A DNA stretch of 50,933 nt from Mycolicibacter sinensis (GTDB lineage Bacteria; Actinomycetota; Actinomycetes; Mycobacteriales; Mycobacteriaceae). Every line of letters begins with the position of its first letter. The stretch's first letter is position 1. Below, piece by piece: positions 1-9,478 of the stretch. The notes beneath the pieces were generated by a model. That model did no database searches and was not told the origin of the DNA. It worked only from the letters and a program-made list of their open reading frames with translations. The DNA lies in NCBI RefSeq assembly GCF_001667945.1, contig NZ_LZJK01000128.1, forward strand, positions 1 to 50,933, read 5' to 3'. The position numbers and the translations under genes were made by a program.

Positions 1-60
1 TTCCCCCCCCCGGGCCCCGGGCGACCCGGGGGCCCGGGGGGGCCCGGGGGGCCCCGGCGG
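1..60. other. Low-complexity C/G homopolymer edge of the window
   Basis: The first 60 bases are almost only runs of C and G. They stay open in the PGRS frame but encode Pro, Arg and Gly instead of the GGX pattern that begins near position 95. This may be a contig end or a poorly resolved high-GC stretch rather than true sequence. Confidence 0.5.
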
Positions 61-2641
61 CCCCGGCGCCGCGGGGGCCCCCGCCACTATCGCCGGTGGC
101 ACCGGCGAGCGCGGCGAGGACGGCGGCGCCGGCGGGACCGGCGGCACCGGCGGGGTCGGTGGCGCGGGGGGCGCATCCGTCCACGGCGCCGCGGGCCTGC
201 AGGGCGTCGGCGGGGCCGGCGGCACCGGCGGCACCGGCGGCGATCCGGGCAACGGCGGCCGGGGCGGCGACGGCGACGCCGCCCATCCGGACGGTGGAGC
301 CGGCGGCAACGGCGGCAACGCCGGGGCCGGCGGTGCCGGTGGCACCGGCGGGGCGGGCTCGACCCTCGGGGCTACCGGGGTGACCGGCGCCGCGCCCACC
401 GGTCCGGCCGGCAACGGCGGTGACGGCGGCAACGGCTACCACGCGACCGTTGCGGGGGCCAACGGCGGCAACGGCGGCGACGGCGGGACCGGCGGCGCCC
501 ACGGCAACGGCGGCAACGGCGGCGACGGCGGAGCCGGGGCGACCGGCAAGAACGGTGTCGCCGGCATCAACGGCGGCAATGCCGGTAACGGCGGCAACGG
601 CGGAGCGGGCGGCGCCGGCGGCAACTCCCTCGGCGACGGCCACGGCGGCCACGGCGGCAACGGCGGCGCGGCCGGCGACGGGGGCCGCGGCCTGGACCAG
701 TCGGGCCAGCCCGTCGGCGCCGCCCTTCCCGGCAGCGGCGGCAACGGCGGGCAGGGCGGGACCGGTGGCGCGGGCGGCAGCAGCGCCAGCGCGCACGGGG
801 CCGGCACCGGCACCGGCGGGGCCGGCGGTAAGGGCGGGGCAGGCGGCAACGGCGGCGGCAACGGGATCGCCACGGTGGACGCGCCCAACAATGTGCAGTA
901 CGGCAGCGGCGGGGCCGGCGGAGCCGGTGGGGCCGGGGGCAGCGGCGGGCGCGGCGACAACGGTGCGGCCGGTCCCAACGCCGGCTTCGACGGCGGCAAC
1001 GGCGGCGCCGGTGGCCAGGGCGGGGCCGGCGGCTCGGCCTACCAGGGCAACGCCGCCCTGGGCGAGCACGGCCGGTTCGGCACCAACGGTGACGGCGGCG
1101 CCGGCGGAAGCGGCGGGACCGGCGGCGGTGGCGGCACCGGCGGCACCGGGGTAGCCAGTGCCGGCGGCGCCGGAGGCAACGGCGGCAACGGCGGCACGGC
1201 CGGTGCCGGCGGCGCCCCCGGCACCGGCTTCTACGCCCAGCCCGGAATCAACCAGGCGCCGGTCGGGATCGGCGGCGTCGGCGGTGACGGTGGCGGTGCG
1301 GGCGCCGGCGGTTCCGGCGGGATCGGCGCTGCCGGGTTCACCGGCGGCACCGGCGGCAACGGCGGTGTCGGAGGTTACGGCGGCCACGGCGGGGACGGCA
1401 CCGGCAGCTTCTATTCGCAGGGCTCCAGCGGCGGCAACGGCGGCTCAGGCGGCGCCGGCGGCAACGCCGGGACCGGCGGAGCGGGCGGTTCGGGTGCGCA
1501 AGCCGGTAGCGGTGGCAACGCCGGTGCGGGCGGCCACGGCGGCGACGGCGGTGATGGTGGCACCGCCACCCTGGCCTCGACGAACGTGCACGGCGGGGCG
1601 GCCGGCGATGGCGGCGCCGGAGGGACCGCGGGCCTTATCGCCGCCGGCGGTGCCGGAGCCCGCGGCGGCGACGGCGGCGACGGCGGGGCGGGGGGCCACG
1701 GCGGGACGGTCGGCAGCACCGGCGCCAACGGCGCCGGGGGCGTCGGCGGCGCCGGGTCGGGGACGGCAGCCCATGGGGCCACCGGCGGCCCGGAGGGCCC
1801 GGTCAACGCCTCCATCCCGCTGTATCTACAAAGCAACGGGATCAGCCCGATCGTCTACATCTCGATCAACGGCGGTCCGCCGGTGCCGGTTCAGATCGAC
1901 ACCGGCTCCACCGGGCTGACGATCCTGGGCAACAGCCAGGGCCTGGGCGACTCGGTCTATGCCGGCAGCGCGAGCTACGCCGGCCTGGGCAATCAGTCCT
2001 ACAGCTACCACACCTACGACACCACGGTCGGCTTCTGCGACAAGGCGGGCGCCTGCCCCACGGACCTGGTCACCGATCCCACCGCGGTCAATATCGTCGA
2101 CCCGGCATCGAACGCTTTGATGACGAGCTACTTCAACCAGTACGGCATCGCCGGGGTGCTCGGCATCGGGCCCAACAACGGTTTCTCCGGCACCTCGACA
2201 ATCATTTCGGCGTTGCCGGGTGCCCTCAACCAGGGTGTGCTCATCGATGCCACCCGCGGCGAGGTGGTGTTCGGCCCGAACCAGCTGGACCCGGAGCTGT
2301 CGCTTCCGGGCTCCCCGTTCGTCGACACCATGGTGTCGATCAACGGTGGTGCCCCGGTGGCGGTGTCCACCTCGATCGACTCCGGCGGCATGTTGGGCAG
2401 CGTTCCGCAGTGGCTGTTCCCCAGCGCCGGGATCGGTACGCAGGTACCGGCCGGCACCCTCATCTCGGTGTACTCCGCCGACGGCGAGAAGCTGCTGTAC
2501 TCCTTCACCACGACCGCGACCAACAGCCCGTACGTGTGGTCGAACACCTCGATGAACTCCGGCTACTTCCCGTTCTCGGAGAACCCGATCTACATCGACT
2601 ACCGCCCCAGCGGATTCGGGTCGACGGTCTTTGACCGCTGA
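2..2641 (+). CDS. PGRS-type protein with C-terminal aspartic protease (PecA-like), 5' partial
   Basis: The frame is open from base 2, so the start and any PE domain lie outside the window. About 600 visible residues are glycine-rich repeats of the GG-X/GN-GG type. From about residue 600 the repeat stops and a compact domain begins ([14 protein letters not shown]). It has two retropepsin-like active-site motifs, DTGST at about residue 633 and DSGG at about 793. This arrangement matches PecA-type PE_PGRS proteases (PE_PGRS35 and PE_PGRS16 relatives). From family knowledge these are secreted by ESX-5, are surface-exposed and process themselves and LipY. Both catalytic Asp motifs are intact, so I infer an active protease. 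ATG codons at 96 and 380 are internal and are not starts. Not co-oriented with the genes that follow. Confidence 0.85.
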   Translation, partial: SPPRAPGDPGARGGPGGPGGPGAAGAPATIAGGTGERGEDGGAGGTGGTGGVGGAGGASVHGAAGLQGVGGAGGTGGTGGDPGNGGRGGDGDAAHPDGGAGGNGGNAGAGGAGGTGGAGSTLGATGVTGAAPTGPAGNGGDGGNGYHATVAGANGGNGGDGGTGGAHGNGGNGGDGGAGATGKNGVAGINGGNAGNGGNGGAGGAGGNSLGDGHGGHGGNGGAAGDGGRGLDQSGQPVGAALPGSGGNGGQGGTGGAGGSSASAHGAGTGTGGAGGKGGAGGNGGGNGIATVDAPNNVQYGSGGAGGAGGAGGSGGRGDNGAAGPNAGFDGGNGGAGGQGGAGGSAYQGNAALGEHGRFGTNGDGGAGGSGGTGGGGGTGGTGVASAGGAGGNGGNGGTAGAGGAPGTGFYAQPGINQAPVGIGGVGGDGGGAGAGGSGGIGAAGFTGGTGGNGGVGGYGGHGGDGTGSFYSQGSSGGNGGSGGAGGNAGTGGAGGSGAQAGSGGNAGAGGHGGDGGDGGTATLASTNVHGGAAGDGGAGGTAGLIAAGGAGARGGDGGDGGAGGHGGTVGSTGANGAGGVGGAGSGTAAHGATGGPEGPVNASIPLYLQSNGISPIVYISINGGPPVPVQIDTGSTGLTILGNSQGLGDSVYAGSASYAGLGNQSYSYHTYDTTVGFCDKAGACPTDLVTDPTAVNIVDPASNALMTSYFNQYGIAGVLGIGPNNGFSGTSTIISALPGALNQGVLIDATRGEVVFGPNQLDPELSLPGSPFVDTMVSINGGAPVAVSTSIDSGGMLGSVPQWLFPSAGIGTQVPAGTLISVYSADGEKLLYSFTTTATNSPYVWSNTSMNSGYFPFSENPIYIDYRPSGFGSTVFDR

Positions 2642-2957
2642 GGCCCGTCAGGCGGCACCCGAGAATTCGTGCGCGATGCCGGAGATGGTTCTCCAGAATC
2701 GCGGCGATCTCGATGCTGGGTCCCAGCAGGCCGAATGCGGTGCTCGCGACGACGTCCTCTGATGCCGCAGGCGTTGCTCGACAGTGGGATCGAGGCAGAA
2801 CTTGAAACACCGCAGATGGTGGTAGCTGGGTCGGGGTCGATTGCGGCTTGGCCGCGTTCGTCGTCGCCGCCACGACCGGCGGCACAGAGGTAGCCCGGAT
2901 CACCGATGCGCCCGAGAAGGGCGGTGCCGAACACCCACCAGAGTTGTTCGACACGCT
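2642..2957. other. Intergenic, possible decayed coding remnant
   Basis: A 316-bp gap between two convergent genes (PGRS protein, plus; oxidoreductase, minus). Short open frames exist on both strands (for example 2669-2893 plus) but none has a convincing ribosome binding site or a domain I recognise. No clear terminator hairpin was found by eye. Confidence 0.4.
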
Positions 2958-4007
2958 TTAGAACAGCTCCTTGGCCAGCAGTTCCAGGGTGTGCTCGCGG
3001 CCGGGCGCGGTGGCCGGGTCGGTGCCACGGCGCGCCGAGGCCACCGGGTTGACCATCACCTCGTCGACGCCGAACTGCTCCGCCAGCGCCTTGAGCTGAT
3101 CGGCGGCTTCGGCGGGCGCGCCGACGACCGCCCGGCGCAGCCCGCCGTCGATGATGCGCTGTTCTTGATCGGAGACGCGAGCCGCCTGCGCATCCTCGAC
3201 CAGGTCCACCGCGCCCAGCGGTCGCCCGGTCCGCAGCCGGGCCATCATCTGCAGATTCGGCAGCATCAACGCCATTGCCTCATCGCGGGTTTCGGCGACC
3301 GCGGCGTTGACCGTCAGGAACGTCGTCGGCTCGGCACACCACGCGCTGGGCACGAAATCAGCTCGGTAGGTGGCCAGGGCCTCCTCGGTGCCGTGCCCGG
3401 AGAAGTGGTGGGCGAACACGTAGGGCAGTCCCTTGGCCGCGGCCAGCCGCGCCGAATACATGCTCGACCCCAGCAGCCACAGCCGCGGCTCGCTCGCCGC
3501 GGCCGGAGTGGCCTTGAGCAGGTAGTCGCCGTCGCGCAGTTGAACCTGCACGCCGCGGCTGCTCATCATCGCCCGCACATGGTCGAGGTAGTCGGGGAAG
3601 TTCGCGATCTCTTGCTCGTCGTGGCCCCCGCGCAGCATGACCGAGGTGACCGGGTCCGACCCGGGCGCCCGGCCGATACCCAAGTCGATGCGGCCCGGCG
3701 CGGCCGCCTCCAGCAATGCGAATTGCTCGGCGACGGCCAGTGGGGCGTGGTTGGGCAGCATCACTCCGCCGGATCCGAGCCGCAGCCGTGCGGTCTGTGC
3801 GGCCAGGTAGGCGATCAGCACCGGCGGGCTGGTGGCCCCGACCGACGGCATGTTGTGGTGCTCGGCCACCCAATACCGGGTGAAACCGAGCCGGTCAGCG
3901 ACCTGGGCCAGCCGCACCGTGGCCGCCAGCGCATCGGCGGTGGACTGATCGGTGCGGACGGGGACGAGATCAAGGACGGAAAGGCGCACCCTTGGGTCAA
4001 CGCGCAT
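2958..4007 (-). CDS. LLM-class flavin-dependent oxidoreductase
   Basis: A 349-residue luciferase-like monooxygenase-fold protein. The N-terminus (LSVLDLVPVRTDQS) and the WVAEHHNMPSVG, GSGGVMLPNHAPLAVAEQFA and GRIDLGIGRAPGSDP segments are typical of the 'luciferase family oxidoreductase group 1' (YhbW-like) branch, which uses FMN or F420-like flavin cofactors. The substrate cannot be read from sequence. The ATG at 4007 is chosen because it precedes the conserved N-terminal strand and has a GGGAAGG ribosome site about 11 nt upstream. An in-frame extension further upstream would run through udgB in another frame and is rejected. It starts 20 bp after the udgB stop, so the two are probably co-transcribed. 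Confidence 0.85.
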   Translation of the reverse strand: MRVDPRVRLSVLDLVPVRTDQSTADALAATVRLAQVADRLGFTRYWVAEHHNMPSVGATSPPVLIAYLAAQTARLRLGSGGVMLPNHAPLAVAEQFALLEAAAPGRIDLGIGRAPGSDPVTSVMLRGGHDEQEIANFPDYLDHVRAMMSSRGVQVQLRDGDYLLKATPAAASEPRLWLLGSSMYSARLAAAKGLPYVFAHHFSGHGTEEALATYRADFVPSAWCAEPTTFLTVNAAVAETRDEAMALMLPNLQMMARLRTGRPLGAVDLVEDAQAARVSDQEQRIIDGGLRRAVVGAPAEAADQLKALAEQFGVDEVMVNPVASARRGTDPATAPGREHTLELLAKELF

Positions 4008-4027
4008 CCGCCGCCGGACCTTCCCGA

Positions 4028-4846
4028 TCAGTCCGCGAGCCCGGCGTGGCGGGCCGCATCGGCGAAGACATCGTCGAGCATCGCCGGGGTCAGCCGGCCG
4101 GTGAACATGTTCTGCTGGCTGGGGTGATAGCAGCCGATCAGCCGCAGTCCGGGGCCGAGTTCGGCGACCGCACGGTGACCGAACTTCGGTTTCGGTTTGG
4201 GCACCCGCTCGGCGGCCAACCGCAGCGCGACCTGCCAGGCGAAGCCGCCGAGGGCGACCATCACCCGCACGTGAGGAGCCAGCAGCTGCCACTCGGCGTC
4301 GAGCCACGGCGCGCAGGTGTTGCGCTCGGCCGTGGTGGGAGCGTTGCCCGGCGGGGCGCAGCGCACCGGGGCGATGATCCGGATCGTGCTGGTGTCCAAG
4401 CCGTCGGCGGCGTCGATACTGGTCGGCTGGTTGACCAGACCGGCCCGGTGCAGCGCGGCATACAACTGGTCGCCGGAGCGGTCGCCGGTGAACATTCGCC
4501 CGGTCCGGTTCGCCCCGTTGGCCGCGGGCGCCAACCCGACGATGACGATCCGCGGCGTCGGCGACCCCCATCCAGGTACCGGCCGGCCCCAATACGGTTG
4601 ATCGGCAAAGGATTTCCGTTTGGCGACGGCTACCTCTTCGCGCCAGCTGACCAGCCGCGGGCAGGCCCGGCAGACGCTGATCAAGGCGTCCAGCTCGGGG
4701 ATCGACTCGGATTGGTCGGCCAGCTGCACCACGTGCGCGGCATCGGCGGCCGGTGGCGTCGCCGGGGTCGCCGGGTCGCCGGGCCAGCCGGTACCGGGAC
4801 GCACCGGGGAGTCGAAGGGCTGTCCGGTGCGGGGGTGGTTGAGCAT
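4028..4846 (-). CDS. udgB: Family 5 uracil-DNA glycosylase UdgB
   Basis: A 272-residue DNA repair glycosylase that removes uracil and other deaminated bases. Visible features are the CxxC pair in [11 protein letters not shown], motif [20 protein letters not shown], two more cysteines in the segment [20 protein letters not shown], and the C-terminal HPS motif in GCYHPSQQN. The four cysteines are the Fe-S cluster set of family 4/5 UDGs. Motif I has Ala-Ala after the Pro rather than the acidic or Gln residues of other UDG families, as expected for family 5. The start is the ATG at 4846 ([15 protein letters not shown]) with a GGATGG ribosome site; frame upstream is Arg/Ser-rich and looks non-coding. 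M. tuberculosis Rv1259 is the counterpart. Divergent from the lipoprotein gene at 5036. Confidence 0.9.
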   Translation of the reverse strand: MLNHPRTGQPFDSPVRPGTGWPGDPATPATPPAADAAHVVQLADQSESIPELDALISVCRACPRLVSWREEVAVAKRKSFADQPYWGRPVPGWGSPTPRIVIVGLAPAANGANRTGRMFTGDRSGDQLYAALHRAGLVNQPTSIDAADGLDTSTIRIIAPVRCAPPGNAPTTAERNTCAPWLDAEWQLLAPHVRVMVALGGFAWQVALRLAAERVPKPKPKFGHRAVAELGPGLRLIGCYHPSQQNMFTGRLTPAMLDDVFADAARHAGLAD

Positions 4847-5035
4847 GAGACCATCCTGCCGCCGAGTGCACCGGCGATTAGAAGCGGTTACGCACAAGCT
4901 GCTCCGCCACGTTCCGGCCGGGGCCAACGACGCAGAGCGGGCAAGCCGCCGCGTTCGCAGAGTTCGCCCGGTAGTCCGACGACCGCCATTACACTCCCGG
5001 CAGGCGTTGGCCCTCGGGGAACAGGACGGCCCGGA

Positions 5036-6751
5036 ATGCGACGGTACTGCGGACATATCGCGCTGGCGATCGTCTTGACCGCGTCCTGGGTGACCGGCTG
5101 CTCTTCGGTCCACCAGACGGTCGACTCCACCGCTACAGCCACCGCGACGCCCTCCCGGGCGCCGTCACCGTCGGCGCTGATCGGCCCCGACGGGGCCACC
5201 GTCGAGATCACCCTCAGCGGGATGCGGGCCACCGCAACGGCACCGGCGGGCGTCGGCGACCCGGGTGTGCCGTTGACGATCTCACGCGGGTCGCAACCGC
5301 ACGGCCAACCGTTTGCGGCGGCGGTGGCCGCCAGTGCCCCGGTGTCGATCGCGCTCGGCTCCGGACTGCAGCCCAAGCAGCCGATCGAGCTGCGGTTCGA
5401 CCTGTCCGCCGATCCGCAGCTGGCCGGCGCGTTCAGCGATTCGGTGAAGCCGGTGATCCGCTCGGTCTCCGGTGCCGACGGGTCGGTGATCGACCTGCTG
5501 CCGGCCGCCTGGGATCCGGCGACCCGCACGGTGAGCGCCGCCACCGACCACCTGTCGGTGTTCCAGGTCATCGCCGCCGACCTGGGCAAGGTGGTCGACA
5601 CCATCCGAGGGGTGCTGCTACCCGGCACCACGTCCGGTCCGAGCTGCACGGGAAGCAGTCAACTGACCATCGGATCGATCTCCTACACACTCAGCGCGTC
5701 CAAACCTGACGCCCCGGTCACCGGCTGCCTACGCGATGCCGGCGCCGGCGCCGTCGGCGTCGACTTCGCCAACAGCAGCAGCCAGTTCTACGGCCTCACG
5801 TCCTCCCCCGCCGGGACCTTCACCAACCCGACACCGCTGAACAGCAACGACCAACTCGCGGTCTGGCTGTTCGGCGACAAGAACGGGCTGCTCACACCGC
5901 GCTCCGGCGGCCAGCTCGTCCTACCGGCCGGCACCACCACGGCCACGATCAATGTCGATGTGAATCCGGTTGCACTGCAACTAAATTCGATTCTGACCGG
6001 GCTCGGGATGCTGGGCATCGACGGCGACCAGCTGGTCACGGTGTTCCAGAACAGCCGGTCGGCCTGGGACTGCGCGCTGACCGCGATGAACGCGGTGCAG
6101 CTTCCCAAGGACGCCTACCAGGCCCGCGATCAGTACGGCAGCGTCGCCCAATGCCTGCTGGCCGGGATCGGTGCCGCCGGCGGGCCGATCAGTGGCGCAG
6201 CGGGCGCCGACCCGGCGTATCTGGGCGATGTCGTGCATCGGACCGGCGTGGCCCTGTCGCTGGTGACCACCCTGCCCGACCAGTTCTTCGCTAACATCGC
6301 CGGCGCGATCGGCGAGGTGACCGGCAAGAATCACCTGGAGTTCACCCTCAACGGACAGCGACCCACCGCGCCGGCCCGCGGCATGGGCACCTTGAAACTG
6401 AGCGTGTTCCACTCGCACACCAATCCCGGTGACACCGGAGTCGAGCTGGCGCCCAACCATTTTCAGCTGAGCAAGTCCAAACACGACGGCACGTTCTGGG
6501 TCGACTTGGGCCTGCGCTGGAAGACCAGCGACGGCAAGGGGCTGTTTTCCTACTGCACCGAGCAGACCAAGGTCCTCGACAGCGGCGGCGGCGTGGTGCT
6601 GACGCGTAAGCAGCGACTAGCGACCTGCGACGGGGGCGGCGGCTGGGATTTCCAGCTCACCAAACCCGGCACCTACACCTACGTCGTCGACCTGCAGGGC
6701 GAGCCGAGCGGCTCAGCCCACGGCGAGCAGCAGTTCACCGTCGATCCGTAG
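5036..6751 (+). CDS. Secreted lipoprotein of unknown function
   Basis: A 571-residue protein with a signal peptide ([20 protein letters not shown]) and lipobox VTGC, so the mature protein should be acylated at Cys22 and held on the outer face of the membrane. A Thr/Ala/Ser-rich linker follows. The rest is beta-rich with no motif I can name: a segment resembling an Ig-like or ZU5-like module (about residues 60-190) and a C-terminal stretch ending in [17 protein letters not shown], which looks like another beta sandwich. The ATG at 5036 is chosen because the signal peptide begins there. I recall no counterpart at this position in M. tuberculosis. Confidence 0.75.
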   Translation: MRRYCGHIALAIVLTASWVTGCSSVHQTVDSTATATATPSRAPSPSALIGPDGATVEITLSGMRATATAPAGVGDPGVPLTISRGSQPHGQPFAAAVAASAPVSIALGSGLQPKQPIELRFDLSADPQLAGAFSDSVKPVIRSVSGADGSVIDLLPAAWDPATRTVSAATDHLSVFQVIAADLGKVVDTIRGVLLPGTTSGPSCTGSSQLTIGSISYTLSASKPDAPVTGCLRDAGAGAVGVDFANSSSQFYGLTSSPAGTFTNPTPLNSNDQLAVWLFGDKNGLLTPRSGGQLVLPAGTTTATINVDVNPVALQLNSILTGLGMLGIDGDQLVTVFQNSRSAWDCALTAMNAVQLPKDAYQARDQYGSVAQCLLAGIGAAGGPISGAAGADPAYLGDVVHRTGVALSLVTTLPDQFFANIAGAIGEVTGKNHLEFTLNGQRPTAPARGMGTLKLSVFHSHTNPGDTGVELAPNHFQLSKSKHDGTFWVDLGLRWKTSDGKGLFSYCTEQTKVLDSGGGVVLTRKQRLATCDGGGGWDFQLTKPGTYTYVVDLQGEPSGSAHGEQQFTVDP

Positions 6752-6775
6752 CGACACGGCCGGCACCCGGCTCCG

Positions 6776-6781
6776 TAGGAT
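6776..6781 (+). promoter_or_regulatory. -10 element TAGGAT, leaderless start for the FAD oxidase
   Basis: TAGGAT matches the mycobacterial TANNNT -10 consensus and ends 7 nt before the GTG start at 6789. Transcription should begin at or beside the first base of the codon. No Shine-Dalgarno sequence is present. Confidence 0.55.
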
Positions 6782-6788
6782 CGCCTGC

Positions 6789-8156
6789 GTGGATTCCGAC
6801 GCGCTCGCCCCGTTGATCGCCGACCTTCCCGACGGGATGGTGGTCACCGATCCGACGATCACCGCGGGCTACCGGCAGGACAACGCCCTGGACCCGTTGG
6901 CGGGCACACCGCTGGCGGTGGTGCGGCCGCTGCGCACCGAGGAGGTGCAGACGGTGATGCGCTGGGCCAGCGCGCATCGGGTGCCGGTGGTGACCCGCGG
7001 CGCGGGCACCGGACTGTCCGGCGGCGCCACCGCGGTCGACGGCGGGATCGTGCTGTGCACCGAGAAGATGCGCGAGATCACCGTCGATCCCGTCACCCGC
7101 ACCGCGGTGTGCCAGCCCGGCCTGCTCAACGCCGAGGTGAAGAAGGCCGTCGCCGCGCACGGCCTGTGGTACCCGCCGGATCCGTCGTCGTTCGAGATCT
7201 GCAGCATCGGCGGCAACATCGCCACCAACGCCGGCGGGTTGTGCTGCGTCAAATACGGCGTCACCACCGACTACGTGCTGGGTCTGCAGGTGGTGCTGGC
7301 CGACGGCACCGCGGTGCGCCTGGGCGGGCCGCGGCTCAAAGATGTCGCCGGCCTCTCGCTGACCAAACTGTTCGTCGGCAGCGAGGGCACCCTCGGGGTG
7401 ATCACCGAGGTGACCTTGCGGCTGCTGCCGGCCCAACCCAAGTCGGCGGTGGTGGTGGCCACGTTCGACTCGGTGGGCGCCGCGGCCGAGGCGGTGCTCG
7501 ACGTCTCCGGGCGGCTGCGCCCATCGATGCTGGAGTTCATGGACTCCGCGGCGATCAACGCCGTCGAGGACCAACTGCGGATGGGGCTCGATCGCGACGC
7601 CGCCGCCATGCTGGTGGCCGCCTCCGATGAACGGGGTCATGCCGGCGCGGAGGACATCGAGCTGATGGCGGCGGTGTTCACCGAGCACGGCGCCAAGGAC
7701 GTGTTCTCCACCGACGATCCCATCGAGGCCGAAGGCTTCGTCGCGGCCCGGCGGTTCTGCATCCCGGCCGTCGAGGCCAAGGGGCCGTTATTGCTCGAGG
7801 ACGTCGGGGTGCCGCTGCCGCAGCTGGGCGAGCTGATCACCGGGATCGAGAAGATCGCCGCCGAGCACCGGCTGATGATCGCGGTGATCGCCCACGCCGG
7901 CGACGGCAACACCCACCCGCTGATCGTGCACGACCCGAACGATCCCGGCGAGGTGCGCCGCGCCGAGACGGCCTACGGCGAGATCATGGATCTGGCGATC
8001 GCCCTGGGCGGCACCATCACCGGCGAGCACGGGGTCGGGCGGCTCAAGCGGCCCTGGCTGGCCGAGCAGCTGGGCCCCGACGCGATGGCGCTGAACCAGC
8101 GGGTCAAGGCCGCACTCGACCCGCTGAACATCCTCAACCCGGGCTCGGGGATCTGA
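6789..8156 (+). CDS. FAD-linked oxidase, GlcD/D-lactate dehydrogenase type
   Basis: A 455-residue flavoprotein of the FAD_binding_4 / FAD-oxidase C-terminal family, counterpart of Rv1257c (same length). The PCMH-type FAD domain shows VTRGAGTGLSGGATAVDGGI (about residues 68-87), YPPDPSS, IGGNIATNAGG and VGSEGTLGVITEVTLRLLP. The C-terminal domain shows AHAGDGNTHPLI and the GGTITGEHGVGRLKRPWL signature with the His-Gly-Val-Gly motif of glycolate oxidase subunit D. It probably oxidises an alpha-hydroxy acid; the substrate is not determined. GTG start at 6789, supported by the -10 element 7 nt upstream. Followed by cyp130 after 101 bp that contain an inverted repeat and a new promoter. Confidence 0.9.
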   Translation: MDSDALAPLIADLPDGMVVTDPTITAGYRQDNALDPLAGTPLAVVRPLRTEEVQTVMRWASAHRVPVVTRGAGTGLSGGATAVDGGIVLCTEKMREITVDPVTRTAVCQPGLLNAEVKKAVAAHGLWYPPDPSSFEICSIGGNIATNAGGLCCVKYGVTTDYVLGLQVVLADGTAVRLGGPRLKDVAGLSLTKLFVGSEGTLGVITEVTLRLLPAQPKSAVVVATFDSVGAAAEAVLDVSGRLRPSMLEFMDSAAINAVEDQLRMGLDRDAAAMLVAASDERGHAGAEDIELMAAVFTEHGAKDVFSTDDPIEAEGFVAARRFCIPAVEAKGPLLLEDVGVPLPQLGELITGIEKIAAEHRLMIAVIAHAGDGNTHPLIVHDPNDPGEVRRAETAYGEIMDLAIALGGTITGEHGVGRLKRPWLAEQLGPDAMALNQRVKAALDPLNILNPGSGI

Positions 8157-8170
8157 CCGCACCGCGACTC

Positions 8171-8220
8171 GGAATCCTGCGACGCTTCCCCCGCGTGTCT
8201 TGTCGTGGATTTCCGATTCC
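8171..8220. repeat. Intergenic imperfect inverted repeat, related to the one at 21672
   Basis: GGAATCCTGCGACGC (8171-8185) faces GTCGTGGATTTCC (8204-8216) across a C-rich loop. The right half, TGTCTTGTCGTGGATT followed by TCCGATTC, is closely similar to 21697-21719. It lies just after the FAD oxidase stop and could act as its terminator. Confidence 0.55.
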
Positions 8221-8221
8221 A

Positions 8222-8251
8222 TTGACACCGGGCGCGCGATTGTCGTATCAA
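8222..8251 (+). promoter_or_regulatory. cyp130 promoter, TTGACA-N18-TATCAA
   Basis: A perfect -35 TTGACA (8222-8227) and a -10-like TATCAA (8246-8251) are separated by 18 bp. The -10 ends 6 nt before the cyp130 ATG, so the transcript is probably leaderless. The final T of the usual TANNNT is A here. Confidence 0.6.
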
Positions 8252-8278
8252 TGAGACATGACGACCGCCTTGTCTCAT
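8251..8278. promoter_or_regulatory. Candidate TetR operator over the cyp130 start
   Basis: ATGAGACA (8251-8258) and TGTCTCAT (8271-8278) form a perfect 8-bp inverted repeat with a 12-bp spacer, spanning the end of the -10 and the start codon. A third half-site, TGTC, lies at 8241. The TetR gene co-transcribed with cyp130 is the natural candidate to bind it; this is inference. Confidence 0.5.
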
Positions 8279-9478
8279 CCGAAGTTCGAGCCGTGCAACG
8301 CCGAAACCTGGCCGAATCCGTGGCCGATGTACGCCGCGCTGCGCGAGCACGACCCGGTTCACCACGTGGTCCCCGCCGACAAGCCCGACCACGACTACTA
8401 CGTGCTATCCCGGCACGCCGACATCTGGGCTGCGGCCGCCGACCACGAGACCTTCTCCTCCGCGCAGGGCCTGACCATCAACTACGGCGAGCTGGAGATG
8501 ATCGGGCTGGCCGACAACCCGCCGATGGTGATGCAGGATCCGCCGGTGCACACCGAGTTCCGCAAGCTGGTGGCGCGCGGTTTCATGCCGCGGCAGGTCG
8601 AGCGGCTGGAGCCCAAGGTGCGCGAGTTCGTCGTGCAACGCCTCGAACGGCTGCAGGCCGACGGCGGCGGGGACATCGTCGTCGACCTGTTCAAGCCGCT
8701 GCCGTCGATGGTGGTCGCGCACTACCTGGGGGTGCCGGAGCAGGACCGGGCCCAGTTCGACGGCTGGACCGACGCGATCGTCGCCGCCACCACCAGCGAG
8801 GACGGGGTCGCTTCGGCCGGGGACGCGATCGGCGAGATGATGGCCTACTTCACCGCGCTCATCGAACGCCGCCGATCCGAACCCGAGGACGACACCGTCT
8901 CGCATCTGGTGGCGGCCGGGATGGGCGCCGACGGCGACATCAAGGGACTGCTGGCGGTGCTGGCGTTCACCTTCACCATGGTCACCGGCGGCAACGACAC
9001 CACCACCGGAATGCTCGGCGGCTCAGTGCAATTGCTGCAACGCTACCCCGACCAGCGGCGGCTGCTGGTGGACCGCCCGGAGTTGATCCGCGACGCCGTC
9101 GAGGAGCTGCTGCGGCTGACCTCGCCCGTGCAAGGTCTGGCCCGCACCACGACCCGGGACGTGACCGTCGGCGACACCACCATTCCGGCCGGCCGCAAGG
9201 TGCTGCTGCTCTACGGCTCGGGCAACCGCGACGAGCGCCAGTTCGGGCCGGACGCCGCCGAACTCGACGTGCTGCGCAAGCCGCACCAGATCCTCACCTT
9301 CAGCTATGGCGCGCACCACTGCATCGGCAACCAGGCCGCACGCATGCAGGCGCGGGTGGCGCTGGAGGAGCTGCTCGCCCGCTGCCCGGACTATGCGATC
9401 GACGAGGCCGGGATCCGCTGGGCCGGCGGCAGCTACGTGCGCCGACCGCTGTCGGTTCCGTTCACCGCCGCGTCATGA
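8258..9478 (+). CDS. cyp130: Cytochrome P450 CYP130
   Basis: A 406-residue soluble P450. The heme-binding loop FSYGAHHCIGNQAAR places the thiolate ligand at Cys355. The I-helix oxygen-activation motif is VTGGNDTTTG and the K-helix ExxR lies in EELLRL. Length, neighbours (FAD oxidase before, TetR after) and motifs fit CYP130 (Rv1256c). From family knowledge CYP130 can N-demethylate dextromethorphan and binds azoles; its natural substrate is not settled. Its stop overlaps the TetR start (ATGA), so the pair is one operon. No redox partner gene is adjacent. Confidence 0.9.
   Translation: MTTALSHPKFEPCNAETWPNPWPMYAALREHDPVHHVVPADKPDHDYYVLSRHADIWAAAADHETFSSAQGLTINYGELEMIGLADNPPMVMQDPPVHTEFRKLVARGFMPRQVERLEPKVREFVVQRLERLQADGGGDIVVDLFKPLPSMVVAHYLGVPEQDRAQFDGWTDAIVAATTSEDGVASAGDAIGEMMAYFTALIERRRSEPEDDTVSHLVAAGMGADGDIKGLLAVLAFTFTMVTGGNDTTTGMLGGSVQLLQRYPDQRRLLVDRPELIRDAVEELLRLTSPVQGLARTTTRDVTVGDTTIPAGRKVLLLYGSGNRDERQFGPDAAELDVLRKPHQILTFSYGAHHCIGNQAARMQARVALEELLARCPDYAIDEAGIRWAGGSYVRRPLSVPFTAAS

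Noticed and set aside
380..382. ATG at 380 as the PGRS gene start
   Set aside because: The same frame is open upstream to the window edge with the same repeat, so this ATG is internal.
400..1800. Repeat array as a possible CRISPR
   Set aside because: The period is a 9-15 nt coding repeat with no spacers and no cas genes.
96..1919. Several overlapping open frames on both strands across the PGRS repeat
   Set aside because: They are products of the GC-rich GGX repeat. Only the frame open from base 2 ends in a structured domain.
2669..2893. Small plus-strand open frame after the PGRS gene
   Set aside because: No ribosome site, no homology signal, and codon use is not convincing.
3358..5113. 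Long minus- and plus-strand frames across the oxidoreductase and udgB genes
   Set aside because: They are shadows of the true genes; conserved motifs lie in the frames reported.
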